From assembly GCA_025351615.1 (NCBI GenBank), contig JANXVP010000229.1, positions 1-13,420 of the forward strand: a stretch of 13,420 nt of DNA. The letters are read 5' to 3'. The notes below the pieces were generated by a model. The model saw only the letters and a program-made list of their open reading frames with translations, was not told where the DNA came from and did no database searches. The translations under genes and the position numbers were made by a program. This DNA comes from Ramlibacter sp. (GTDB lineage Bacteria; Pseudomonadota; Gammaproteobacteria; Burkholderiales; Burkholderiaceae_C). Below are positions 7,401 to 13,420 of the stretch, piece after piece (within the stretch, counting starts at the first letter, position 1; each line of letters begins with the position of its first letter).

Positions 7401-8462
7401 TCACCCGCCGGTCGATTCCCTGACGATCACCCAGCGATCGCCGGCCTTGACCAGATCGAGTGTCTTGCGGCTCGAAACGTTCAACGCGTCAGCGCTGTAA
7501 GCCTGCTTGAATTTCGCCGAGGCCTTGCTGCCGTTGACCGAAACCGCGATCTCGCTGACCTTGACGCTGATGCGGTTCTTGCCGACGATGCGGGCGCGCC
7601 TCTCGTCTTCCCAGGCCTTGCGCGACAGCTTGCCCGGCGGATTGAAGTCCTTGCCGTAAGCGCCGAGGTAAGCGGCCAGGTCTTTGGAGGACCAGGCCGC
7701 TGCCCAGGTCTGCACTGTCGCTTCGACCTCGTTGGAGCTGCCGGGCGCGGAAGCGTTCCCGGCGGCAAAACCAGCGGCCGCGGGTGAGGCGGCGACCACC
7801 GATGCCGGAGCAGGCGCGGGGGTAGGAGCCGGCGCCTGCACCACAGGTCCGCTCGACGTCTGTGGGGAAGGGGCCCTGGCCACCACGACGGGGGCCGGTG
7901 CCGGAGCCGGAACCGCGGCCCGCGCTTGCGTGGTCTTGCCGGTGGGGGCAAACAGTTCGCGGATCAACGCCAGTTTGGGCTGCACACCCGTGTTGCTCGC
8001 GTCCAGCTGCAACGCCTTGCTGTAGGCCTGGCTGGCCAGCTTGGCGTAGACATCGCCCAGGTTTTCGTGCGCCGTCGCGTAGCTGGGATTGGTGCGGATC
8101 GCCATCTCGAGGGCCGCGCGTGCCTTGTCGAACTGGCTCTGGCCGGCATAGAGGACGGCGAGGTTGTTGTACGGCTCAGGCAGTTCCGGATACTCCTCGG
8201 TCAACTTGTTGAAGGTGCTGATCGCTTCCGCCGGGCGCCCGGCCTCGGTCTGGATGACGCCTTTGAGAAACCGCATCTGCGGATCGCGCGGCTTGCTCGC
8301 CAGGTACTGGTCGGCCTTGGCCAGAGCTTCCGAATGTTTGCCCGAGCGAAGCAACTGGTTCACGTCGCTGTAGTCGTCGGCCCAGGCCGAGGAGGCGACC
8401 AGGGCGGCCGCGATGGCCAGCAGGCGAAGGGTTTTCGGAAGCGCATGGGATGCGTGCGTCAT
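7401..8462 (-). CDS. Exported TPR protein with Pro/Ala linker and C-terminal NTF2-like domain
   Basis: Predicted 353 residues. The signal peptide is at 1-28, with cleavage after SSAWA. Tetratricopeptide repeats fill about 31-160, containing typical GRPAEAISTFNKL and PYNNLAVLY segments. A low-complexity Pro/Ala/Val linker runs from about 180 to 242. The last 110 residues (from VEATVQTWAAAW to VIVRES) look like an NTF2/SnoaL-type domain. It is probably a periplasmic scaffold whose TPRs bind a partner and whose C-terminus may bind peptidoglycan or a ligand; that role is inference. The ATG at 8462 has AGAGG 4 bases upstream. The frame is open further upstream, to 9131, but that stretch is the antisense of cysS. 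It is the first gene of the minus-strand cluster, 74 bases before the L,D-transpeptidase start. Confidence 0.85.
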   Translation of the reverse strand: MTHASHALPKTLRLLAIAAALVASSAWADDYSDVNQLLRSGKHSEALAKADQYLASKPRDPQMRFLKGVIQTEAGRPAEAISTFNKLTEEYPELPEPYNNLAVLYAGQSQFDKARAALEMAIRTNPSYATAHENLGDVYAKLASQAYSKALQLDASNTGVQPKLALIRELFAPTGKTTQARAAVPAPAPAPVVVARAPSPQTSSGPVVQAPAPTPAPAPASVVAASPAAAGFAAGNASAPGSSNEVEATVQTWAAAWSSKDLAAYLGAYGKDFNPPGKLSRKAWEDERRARIVGKNRISVKVSEIAVSVNGSKASAKFKQAYSADALNVSSRKTLDLVKAGDRWVIVRESTGG

Positions 8463-8513
8463 AAAGCCTCTGGTGGATCGTACGCGTGACGTCAGGCCCC
8501 GATCAGGGGGCGA

Positions 8514-8519
8514 TATACT
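8514..8519 (+). promoter_or_regulatory. Candidate -10 box for cysS
   Basis: TATACT matches the sigma-70 -10 consensus at 5 of 6 positions and lies in the divergent gap about 120 bases before the cysS ATG. No good -35 hexamer is found 16-18 bases upstream. The nearest motif is the palindrome TGACGTCA at 8487-8494. No clear promoter for the minus-strand cluster was found in this gap. Confidence 0.4.
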
Positions 8520-8595
8520 GCGCTGGATTGTAGCCGAGGGGTGCCGCGCGAGCACCGCCGCAACCTTCCAACAAGAGCAAAATCTGAAGCCCCGC

Positions 8596-8640
8596 ATGCC
8601 CATGCAGCCACGCTGCGGCACGCCGGCAAATCGCCCATGA
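8596..8640 (+). other. Possible leader micro-ORF overlapping the cysS start
   Basis: A 14-codon frame ([14 protein letters not shown]) begins with ATG at 8596 and ends with TGA at 8638-8640, overlapping the cysS ATG as ATGA. It contains one Cys codon (8614-8616). The cysS ATG lacks a visible Shine-Dalgarno, so ribosomes ending this frame could re-initiate on cysS. The micro-ORF's own ribosome site is weak, and chance occurrence is quite possible. Confidence 0.2.
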
Positions 8641-10013
8641 GTCTGCGCATCTACAACACGCTCTCGCGTGCCCTGGAGGAGTTTTCCCCGCTGAAGCCGG
8701 GGCACGTCGGCATCTATGTCTGCGGCATCACTGTGTACGACCTGTGCCATGTCGGGCATGCGCGTTCGATGCTGGCCTTCGATGTCGTGGTGCGCTGGTT
8801 GCGCGCTTGCGGCCTGCGCGTGACGTATGTCCGCAACGTCACCGACGTCGACGACAAGATCATCCGGCGCGCCGTCGAGAACGGCGAAACCATCCGGGCG
8901 CTGACGACGCGCATGATTGCCGAGATGTACCGCGACACCGATGCGCTCGGCATCGGCCGGCCCGACCACGATCCGCGCGCCACCGATTACGTACCGCAGA
9001 TGCTGGGGATCGTCGGTCTGCTCGAAGACAAGGGACTGGCGTACCGGGCGGACAACGGCGACGTCAATTACTCGGTGCGCAAGTTCCACGGCTATGGAAA
9101 GCTTTCGGGCAAGTCGATCGACGAACTGCATGCGGGCGAGCGCGTCGCGGTCCGGGACGGCAAGCAGGACCCGCTGGACTTCGTGCTGTGGAAGTCCGCC
9201 AAGCCGGACGAGCCCGAAGACACGCGCTGGCGCAGCTCCTATGGCGAGGGCCGTCCCGGCTGGGCCATCGAATGCTCGGCCATGTCAGCCGCATTGCTGG
9301 GGGACACGTTCGACATTCATGGCGGCGGCGCCGACCTGCAATTTCCCCATCACGAGAACGAGATCGCGCAAAGCGAAGGCGCCACCGGCAAGCCGCTGGC
9401 CCGCTACTGGATGCACAACGGCTTCCTGAACATCGACAACGAGAAAATGTCCAAGTCGCTGGACAACTTCTTCACCATCCGTGACGTGTTGCAGAAGGTC
9501 GATGCCGAGACCCTGCGCTTTTTCTTCGTGCGCACCCACTACCGCAGCGCGATCAATTACAGCGACGTGCACCTCGAAGACGCGCGCGGCGCACTCAAAC
9601 GACTGTACACCGCGTTGCATCTGGTTCCCGCTGCCAGCGCCGGGATCGACTGGGCGTTTCCGGCGGCGGCGCGCTTCCAGGCCGCGATGGACAACGACTT
9701 CGGCACGCCGGAAGCGGTCGCCGTGCTGTTCGAGCTGGCCGCTGAAGTCAACCGAAGCCAGTCGCCACAGGCCGCCGGCCTGCTCAAGGCCCTGGGCGGC
9801 TGCCTGGGTTTGCTGCAGGGCGACCCGCAACAGTTCTTGCAGGCGGGGACGGCGCTAGGCGAGGTCGCCATCCGCGAGCGGATCGACCAGCGCGCCGCTG
9901 CCAAGCGAGCGAAGAATTTCGCCGAAGCGGACCGCATCCGGCAGGAGTTGTTGGCGCAAGGTGTGGTGCTCAAGGATTCCGCGGCCGGCACCACCTGGGA
10001 GGCTGCGCAGTGA
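8637..10013 (+). CDS. cysS: Cysteinyl-tRNA synthetase
   Basis: Predicted 458-residue class I aminoacyl-tRNA synthetase that charges tRNA(Cys) with cysteine in the cytoplasm; the length is normal. The HIGH signature appears as HVGH at 38-41 (CHVGHAR), a conservative variant, and KMSKS is intact at 270-274. The zinc site that selects cysteine is complete: C29, C213, H238 and E242. FPHHENE and the [10 protein letters not shown] block are typical of the family. The ATG at 8637 was chosen because [11 protein letters not shown] is the usual family N-terminus. No Shine-Dalgarno is visible there, and a GTG 32 codons upstream adds only non-conserved sequence. Its stop overlaps the next gene by 4 bases (GTGA), so the two are coupled. 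Confidence 0.96.
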   Translation: MSLRIYNTLSRALEEFSPLKPGHVGIYVCGITVYDLCHVGHARSMLAFDVVVRWLRACGLRVTYVRNVTDVDDKIIRRAVENGETIRALTTRMIAEMYRDTDALGIGRPDHDPRATDYVPQMLGIVGLLEDKGLAYRADNGDVNYSVRKFHGYGKLSGKSIDELHAGERVAVRDGKQDPLDFVLWKSAKPDEPEDTRWRSSYGEGRPGWAIECSAMSAALLGDTFDIHGGGADLQFPHHENEIAQSEGATGKPLARYWMHNGFLNIDNEKMSKSLDNFFTIRDVLQKVDAETLRFFFVRTHYRSAINYSDVHLEDARGALKRLYTALHLVPAASAGIDWAFPAAARFQAAMDNDFGTPEAVAVLFELAAEVNRSQSPQAAGLLKALGGCLGLLQGDPQQFLQAGTALGEVAIRERIDQRAAAKRAKNFAEADRIRQELLAQGVVLKDSAAGTTWEAAQ

Positions 10014-10657
10014 GTGCGGCGCCCGCGGAGCCGCTGCTCTCCAGCCCGGATTACTGGGATGAAGCCTGCCGCCACCTCGCCAAAAAAGACCGCGTGATGA
10101 AGCGGCTGATCCCGCAGTTCGGCGACGCCTGCCTGCAGTCGCGCGGGGACGCCTTCACCACCCTGGCGCGCAGCATCGTCGGCCAGCAGATCTCGGTCAA
10201 GGCGGCGCAGTCGGTGTGGGACCGCTTCGCCAAGCTGCCGCGCCGCATGCATGCCGGCCATGTGCTCAAGCTGAAGGTCGACGACATGCGCGGGGCGGGC
10301 CTGTCCGCGCGCAAGATCGAATACCTGGTGGACCTGGCGCTGCACTTCGATTCTGGCGCGATCCATGCCGACGCCTGGCTGGCGATGAACGACGACGAGA
10401 TCATCGCGGAGCTGGTCGGTATTCGCGGCATCGGCCGCTGGACCGCCGAAATGTTCCTGATCTTCCATCTGATGCGGCCCAACGTGCTGCCGCTGGACGA
10501 CGTCGGCCTGATCAACGGCATCAGCCGCAACTACTTTTCAGGCGATCCGGTCAGCCGCAGCGACGCCCGCGAAGTGGCAGCTGCCTGGGTCCCGTACTGC
10601 AGCGTGGCGACTTGGTATAATTGGCGCTCGCTCGACCCGCTCCCGGTGGGTTATTGA
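10010..10657 (+). CDS. HhH-GPD DNA glycosylase (AlkA-like, 3-methyladenine type)
   Basis: Predicted 215-residue base-excision-repair enzyme that removes alkylated bases from DNA. The helix-hairpin-helix is visible at about 135-146 ([12 protein letters not shown]), followed by the Pro/Asp loop LPLDDVGL, in which D164 is the expected catalytic aspartate. The N-terminal half has the usual SIVGQQIS segment (55-62). It lacks the extra N-terminal domain of E. coli AlkA (282 residues) and fits the shorter class common in betaproteobacteria. The GTG at 10010 overlaps the cysS stop and has GGGAGG (9997-10002) 7 bases upstream, a good ribosome site. Its last codons contain the probable accA promoter. 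Substrate range cannot be read from the sequence. Confidence 0.9.
   Translation: MSAAPAEPLLSSPDYWDEACRHLAKKDRVMKRLIPQFGDACLQSRGDAFTTLARSIVGQQISVKAAQSVWDRFAKLPRRMHAGHVLKLKVDDMRGAGLSARKIEYLVDLALHFDSGAIHADAWLAMNDDEIIAELVGIRGIGRWTAEMFLIFHLMRPNVLPLDDVGLINGISRNYFSGDPVSRSDAREVAAAWVPYCSVATWYNWRSLDPLPVGY
10613..10621 (+). promoter_or_regulatory. Extended -10 promoter for accA inside the glycosylase gene
   Basis: TGGTATAAT is a perfect extended -10 element (TGn plus TATAAT at 10616-10621). The -35 position 17 bases upstream (CGTACT) matches poorly, as is common for extended -10 promoters. Transcription would start near 10628, about 65 bases before the accA start. The element is made from glycosylase codons for Trp-Tyr-Asn. 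Confidence 0.6.
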
Positions 10658-10679
10658 GCTCCGGCCTCCCGGAACCATC

Positions 10680-10687
10680 AAGGAGAT
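10680..10687 (+). promoter_or_regulatory. Strong ribosome-binding site that fixes the accA TTG start
   Basis: AAGGAGAT ends 5 bases before the TTG at 10693, with the AAGGAG core 7 bases from it. This is the best Shine-Dalgarno near the gene. It selects TTG over the frame's other upstream starts, such as a TTG at 10621 that has none. Confidence 0.75.
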
Positions 10688-10692
10688 ACGCC

Positions 10693-11670
10693 TTGGCCAA
10701 GAAGAATTTTCTCGACTTCGAGCAGCCGATCGCGGAACTCGAAACCAAGATCGAAGAACTGCGCTATGTGCAGACTGAATCGGCGGTGGACATTTCCGAG
10801 GAGATCGACCAGCTCAGCAAGAAGAGCCAGCAGCTGACCAAGGACATTTACAGCGACCTGACGCCCTGGCAGATCACCAAGATCGCCCGCCATCCCGAAC
10901 GCCCCTACACCCTCGATTACGTCAACGAGATCTTCACCGACTTCATCGAACTGCACGGCGACCGGCACTTCGCCGACGACCTGTCGATCATCGGCGGCCT
11001 GGCGCGCTTCAACGGCAATGCCTGCATGGTGCTGGGCCACCAGAAGGGCCGGGACACCAAGGAGCGGGGCTTGCGCAACTTCGGCATGAGCCGTCCGGAG
11101 GGCTACCGCAAGGCGCTGCGCCTGATGAAAACCGCCGAGAAATTCAAGCTGCCGGTGTTCACCTTCGTCGACACGCCCGGCGCGTATCCCGGCATCGATG
11201 CGGAGGAGCGCGGGCAGTCGGAAGCCATCGGCCGCAACATCTATGAAATGGCGCAGCTCGAAGTGCCGATCATCACGACGGTGATCGGGGAGGGCGGCTC
11301 CGGCGGCGCGCTCGCCATCTCGGTGGCCGACCAGGTCCTGATGCTGCAGTATTCGATCTATTCGGTGATCAGCCCCGAGGGCTGTGCCTCCATCCTCTGG
11401 AAGACCTCCGACAAGGCGCAGGAGGCGGCCGATGCGATGGGCATCACGGCGCACCGGCTCAAGGCCCTGGGCCTGATCGACAAGATCGTCAACGAGCCGG
11501 TCGGCGGCGCGCACCGCGACCCCAAGCAGATGGCGGCCTTCCTCAAGCGCGGGCTCAACGACGCGTGGCGCCAGCTGAGCGACCTGAAAGTTCGCGAGCT
11601 GCTGGACCGCCGCTACGAGCGCCTGCAAAGCTACGGCCGCTACACCGACACCAAGGCCGACGCCCGCTAG
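10693..11670 (+). CDS. accA: Acetyl-CoA carboxylase carboxyltransferase subunit alpha
   Basis: Predicted 325 residues, the normal length. AccA pairs with AccD to move the carboxyl group from biotin carboxyl carrier protein to acetyl-CoA, giving malonyl-CoA for fatty-acid synthesis. Visible marks are the N-terminal helical start ([16 protein letters not shown]), KGRDTKERG at 118-126, the glycine-rich DTPGAYPG at 160-167 and [10 protein letters not shown] at 199-208 that form the oxyanion hole region, and [11 protein letters not shown] at 227-237. The start is TTG at 10693, directed by a strong AAGGAG site. It sits downstream of a likely own promoter within the glycosylase gene. tilS follows after 36-42 bases with no terminator, so the two may share a message. 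Confidence 0.96.
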   Translation: MAKKNFLDFEQPIAELETKIEELRYVQTESAVDISEEIDQLSKKSQQLTKDIYSDLTPWQITKIARHPERPYTLDYVNEIFTDFIELHGDRHFADDLSIIGGLARFNGNACMVLGHQKGRDTKERGLRNFGMSRPEGYRKALRLMKTAEKFKLPVFTFVDTPGAYPGIDAEERGQSEAIGRNIYEMAQLEVPIITTVIGEGGSGGALAISVADQVLMLQYSIYSVISPEGCASILWKTSDKAQEAADAMGITAHRLKALGLIDKIVNEPVGGAHRDPKQMAAFLKRGLNDAWRQLSDLKVRELLDRRYERLQSYGRYTDTKADAR

Positions 11671-11706
11671 CGTCCCGTCCTTCCCCCCAACCGGCTGCGT
11701 TTGCCC

Positions 11707-12654
11707 ATGGCCACCTTCGATGGGGCGATCGCAGCATTTGCCCCGACCCTGCCACTGGCCGTCGCGTACAGCGGCGGAGCGGACTCGTCCGCGCTGTTGA
11801 CGGCCTGCGCCCGCAAATGGCCTGGGCAGGTCCACGCCGTGCATGTTCATCATGGCCTGCAAGCCGCCGCCGACGGCTTCGAGCAGCATTGCATCGCCGC
11901 GTGCGCGCTGCTGGGTGTGCCTCTCATCGTGCGACGGGTGGACGCGCGGCACGCGCCGGGCCAGAGCCCTGAGGATGCCGCTCGCCGCATCCGCTACGAC
12001 ACGTTGGCGCTCGTACTGCAGCAGGAATGGGGCGGCGCCGTCCAGGACATCGCAGTTGCCCAGCACTCCGACGACCAGGTCGAGACCATCCTGCTCGCGC
12101 TGTCGCGGGGGGCCGGCTTGCCCGGGCTGGCCGCGATGCCGGCGCACTGGGAGCGCGGCGGCGTCCACTGGCACCGGCCCCTGCTTGGCGTGCCGGGCGC
12201 CGCCATCCGGCAATGGCTCGCAAATCACGGCGTGCTGTGGACGCAAGACCCGACCAATGCCGATGCAGCCTTCACCCGCAACCGGATCCGCGCGCGCTTG
12301 TTGCCGGCCCTGGCGGAAACCTTTCCGCAGTTTCGCGAGACCTTCGCGCGCAGCGCCGCGCACGCCGCGCAGGCGCAGGACGTGCTGCATGAGGTGGCGC
12401 TGCAGGACCTGGCGCTGACCGGGTCGCCACCGGAGATCCGCGCTCTGCAGCGTTTGTCGCGGCCCCGGCAGGCGAACGCCTTGCGCCTGTGGCTGCGGCG
12501 CGACCACGACACCATTGCCAGCGCGGCGCAACTCGATGAATTGCTCGACCAGATCGCAGCCTGCACCACCCGCGGCCACGCGATCCGCATCAAGGTCGGA
12601 GCGGGGCTGGTGGAGCGGGTCGGCGAGCGGCTGGCTGCGAGGCGCTCGGTATAA
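11707..12654 (+). CDS. tilS: tRNA(Ile)-lysidine synthase TilS, short form
   Basis: Predicted 315-residue ATP-dependent enzyme that converts cytidine 34 of tRNA(Ile2) to lysidine so that it reads AUA codons. The N-type ATP-pyrophosphatase loop SGGADS is at 22-27, HVHHGL at 46-51, and HSDDQVET (120-127) and RNRIR (191-195) are family motifs. It is much shorter than E. coli TilS (432 residues) because the C-terminal domains are reduced, as I recall for related betaproteobacteria. The start is ATG at 11707; a TTG at 11701 in the same frame would add two residues, and neither has a clear Shine-Dalgarno. It is probably co-transcribed with accA. Its TAA stop lies within a TATAAT box before lysC. Confidence 0.93.
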   Translation: MATFDGAIAAFAPTLPLAVAYSGGADSSALLTACARKWPGQVHAVHVHHGLQAAADGFEQHCIAACALLGVPLIVRRVDARHAPGQSPEDAARRIRYDTLALVLQQEWGGAVQDIAVAQHSDDQVETILLALSRGAGLPGLAAMPAHWERGGVHWHRPLLGVPGAAIRQWLANHGVLWTQDPTNADAAFTRNRIRARLLPALAETFPQFRETFARSAAHAAQAQDVLHEVALQDLALTGSPPEIRALQRLSRPRQANALRLWLRRDHDTIASAAQLDELLDQIAACTTRGHAIRIKVGAGLVERVGERLAARRSV

Positions 12655-12655
12655 T
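12650..12655 (+). promoter_or_regulatory. Candidate -10 box for lysC over the tilS stop
   Basis: A perfect TATAAT contains the tilS stop codon (TAA at 12652-12654) and lies 73 bases before the lysC ATG. No convincing -35 is seen 16-18 bases upstream, where the sequence is GC-rich. A weak stem, CTGCG 12635-12639 with CGCAG 12657-12661 followed by TTTTT at 12663-12667, overlaps it and could be a poor terminator for tilS. Confidence 0.45.
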
Positions 12656-12675
12656 CCGCAGGTTTTTCGCTGTGG

Positions 12676-12701
12676 CTGCAGGCCCGCATGCAGTGCTGCA
12701 G
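12676..12701 (+). other. Inverted CTGCAG repeat in the lysC leader
   Basis: CTGCAG occurs at 12676-12681 and again at 12696-12701 with a 14-base loop, so it can form a 6-bp hairpin in the predicted leader. Each copy is also a palindrome by itself. There is no T-run after it. It does not look like the known lysine riboswitch, which is far larger. Confidence 0.3.
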
Positions 12702-12728
12702 GCTCCTTCCCATCTCATCCCGATTCCA

Positions 12729-13420
12729 ATGGCATTGATCGTTCACAAATACGGCGGCACGTCGATGGGCTCGACCGAGCGCATCCGCAGCGTGGCCAGG
12801 CGCGTTGCCAAGTGGGCGCGTGCCGGCCACCAGCTGGTCGTCGTGCCCAGTGCCATGAGCGGCGAAACCAACCGCTTGCTGGGGCTTGCCAAAGAGCTGG
12901 CACCGGGCCAGGGCAATGCCGCGCTCGATCGGGAGCTCGACATGCTGGCTTCGACCGGCGAGCAGGCGTCGTCGGCCCTGCTGGCCATTGCGCTGCAGGC
13001 CGAGGGCCTGGAGTCGGTCAGCTATGCCGGCTGGCAGGTTCCGATCCGTACCGACAGCGCTTACACCAAGGCCCGTATCGCGTCGATCGACGACACCAAG
13101 ATTCGCGCCGATCTGGATGCGGGCAAGGTGGTCATCGTCACCGGCTTTCAGGGCGTCGACGGGGATGGCCACATCACAACTCTGGGGCGGGGCGGCAGCG
13201 ACACCTCCGCCGTCGCCGTGGCGGCCGCCATGAAAGCGGCCGAGTGCCTGATCTACACCGACGTCGACGGCGTGTACACCACCGACCCGCGCGTGGTGCC
13301 GGAGGCGCGCCGCCTGCAGACCATCTCGTTCGAGGAGATGCTCGAGATGGCCAGCCTAGGCTCCAAGGTGCTGCAGATCCGCTCGGTGGAATTCGCGGGC
13401 AAGTACCGCGTGCCGCTGCG
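12729..13420 (+). CDS. lysC: Aspartate kinase, 5' part (cut by window end)
   Basis: The first 230 residues of aspartokinase are present; a family member is about 400-420 long, so the regulatory ACT domains lie beyond the window. The enzyme phosphorylates aspartate, the first step towards lysine, threonine, methionine and diaminopimelate for peptidoglycan. Visible marks are KYGGTS at 7-12, [10 protein letters not shown] at 41-50, STGEQ at 75-79, GFQG at 139-142, [11 protein letters not shown] at 153-163 and [13 protein letters not shown] at 176-188. The ATG at 12729 gives the standard [13 protein letters not shown]-terminus, although no Shine-Dalgarno is visible before it. A promoter probably overlaps the end of tilS. 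Feedback regulation cannot be judged from this part. Confidence 0.95.
   Translation, partial: MALIVHKYGGTSMGSTERIRSVARRVAKWARAGHQLVVVPSAMSGETNRLLGLAKELAPGQGNAALDRELDMLASTGEQASSALLAIALQAEGLESVSYAGWQVPIRTDSAYTKARIASIDDTKIRADLDAGKVVIVTGFQGVDGDGHITTLGRGGSDTSAVAVAAAMKAAECLIYTDVDGVYTTDPRVVPEARRLQTISFEEMLEMASLGSKVLQIRSVEFAGKYRVPL

Noticed and set aside
8541..8636. 32-codon N-terminal extension of CysS from a GTG at 8541
   Set aside because: The extension is not like CysS N-termini, and the ATG at 8637 gives the standard start.
8463..9131. Upstream extension of the TPR protein, antisense to cysS
   Set aside because: A signal peptide begins at the ATG at 8462 and the extension overlaps the conserved cysS catalytic region.
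10621..10692. 24-codon extension of AccA from a TTG at 10621
   Set aside because: It has no ribosome site and lies in the promoter and leader, whereas the TTG at 10693 has a strong AAGGAG and the standard N-terminus.
10678..12579. 633-codon minus-strand frame opposite accA and tilS
   Set aside because: Both plus-strand genes are clear and the antisense translation shows no family motif.
1..13420. Mobile elements, CRISPR arrays, tRNA or rRNA genes, and defence systems
   Set aside because: No transposase, integrase, terminal repeats, regularly spaced repeats, tRNA-like cloverleaf or defence genes were seen on reading both strands.

Overview
The window is high-GC DNA that looks like a betaproteobacterium of the order Burkholderiales, most likely family Comamonadaceae (Variovorax, Ramlibacter or Acidovorax-like). 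This rests on the protein sequences and on the gene order cysS, DNA glycosylase, accA, tilS, lysC, which I recall from that family; no database search was possible. Coding density is high. No insertion sequence, prophage gene, CRISPR array, rRNA or tRNA was recognised.

Layout. (1) Positions 1-509 hold no convincing gene. About 208-410 is a run of strong hairpins ending in an intrinsic terminator, and a second terminator-like hairpin lies at 461-484. (2) 510-3335 (+) encodes a large DUF349 protein with an Arg/Gly-rich linker. It converges on the next block across a 61-base gap that contains a GC-rich hairpin. (3) 3397-8462 (-) is a tightly packed six-gene cluster, in transcription order: secreted TPR protein, L,D-transpeptidase, periplasmic cyclophilin, cytoplasmic cyclophilin, lpxH, mtfA. 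Several of its stop and start codons overlap. It combines peptidoglycan cross-linking, envelope protein folding and lipid A synthesis, so an envelope-maintenance operon is a reasonable inference. (4) A 174-base divergent region (8463-8636) separates it from (5) a plus-strand housekeeping block: cysS, HhH-GPD glycosylase, accA, tilS and the start of lysC, which runs off the window. These genes cover tRNA charging, base excision repair, fatty-acid synthesis, tRNA(Ile) modification and aspartate-family amino acid synthesis. Two candidate -10 boxes lie inside upstream genes, before accA and before lysC.

Most of the window is ordinary core genome. The least explained part is the structured leader with two terminators in front of the DUF349 gene, which could be an unrecognised small RNA or an attenuator. 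The second lead is the pair of neighbouring exported proteins that end in the same kind of NTF2-like domain. Five of the eleven genes use GTG or TTG starts, so several start calls depend on ribosome-binding sites, overlaps or recalled homologue starts, as noted per entry.
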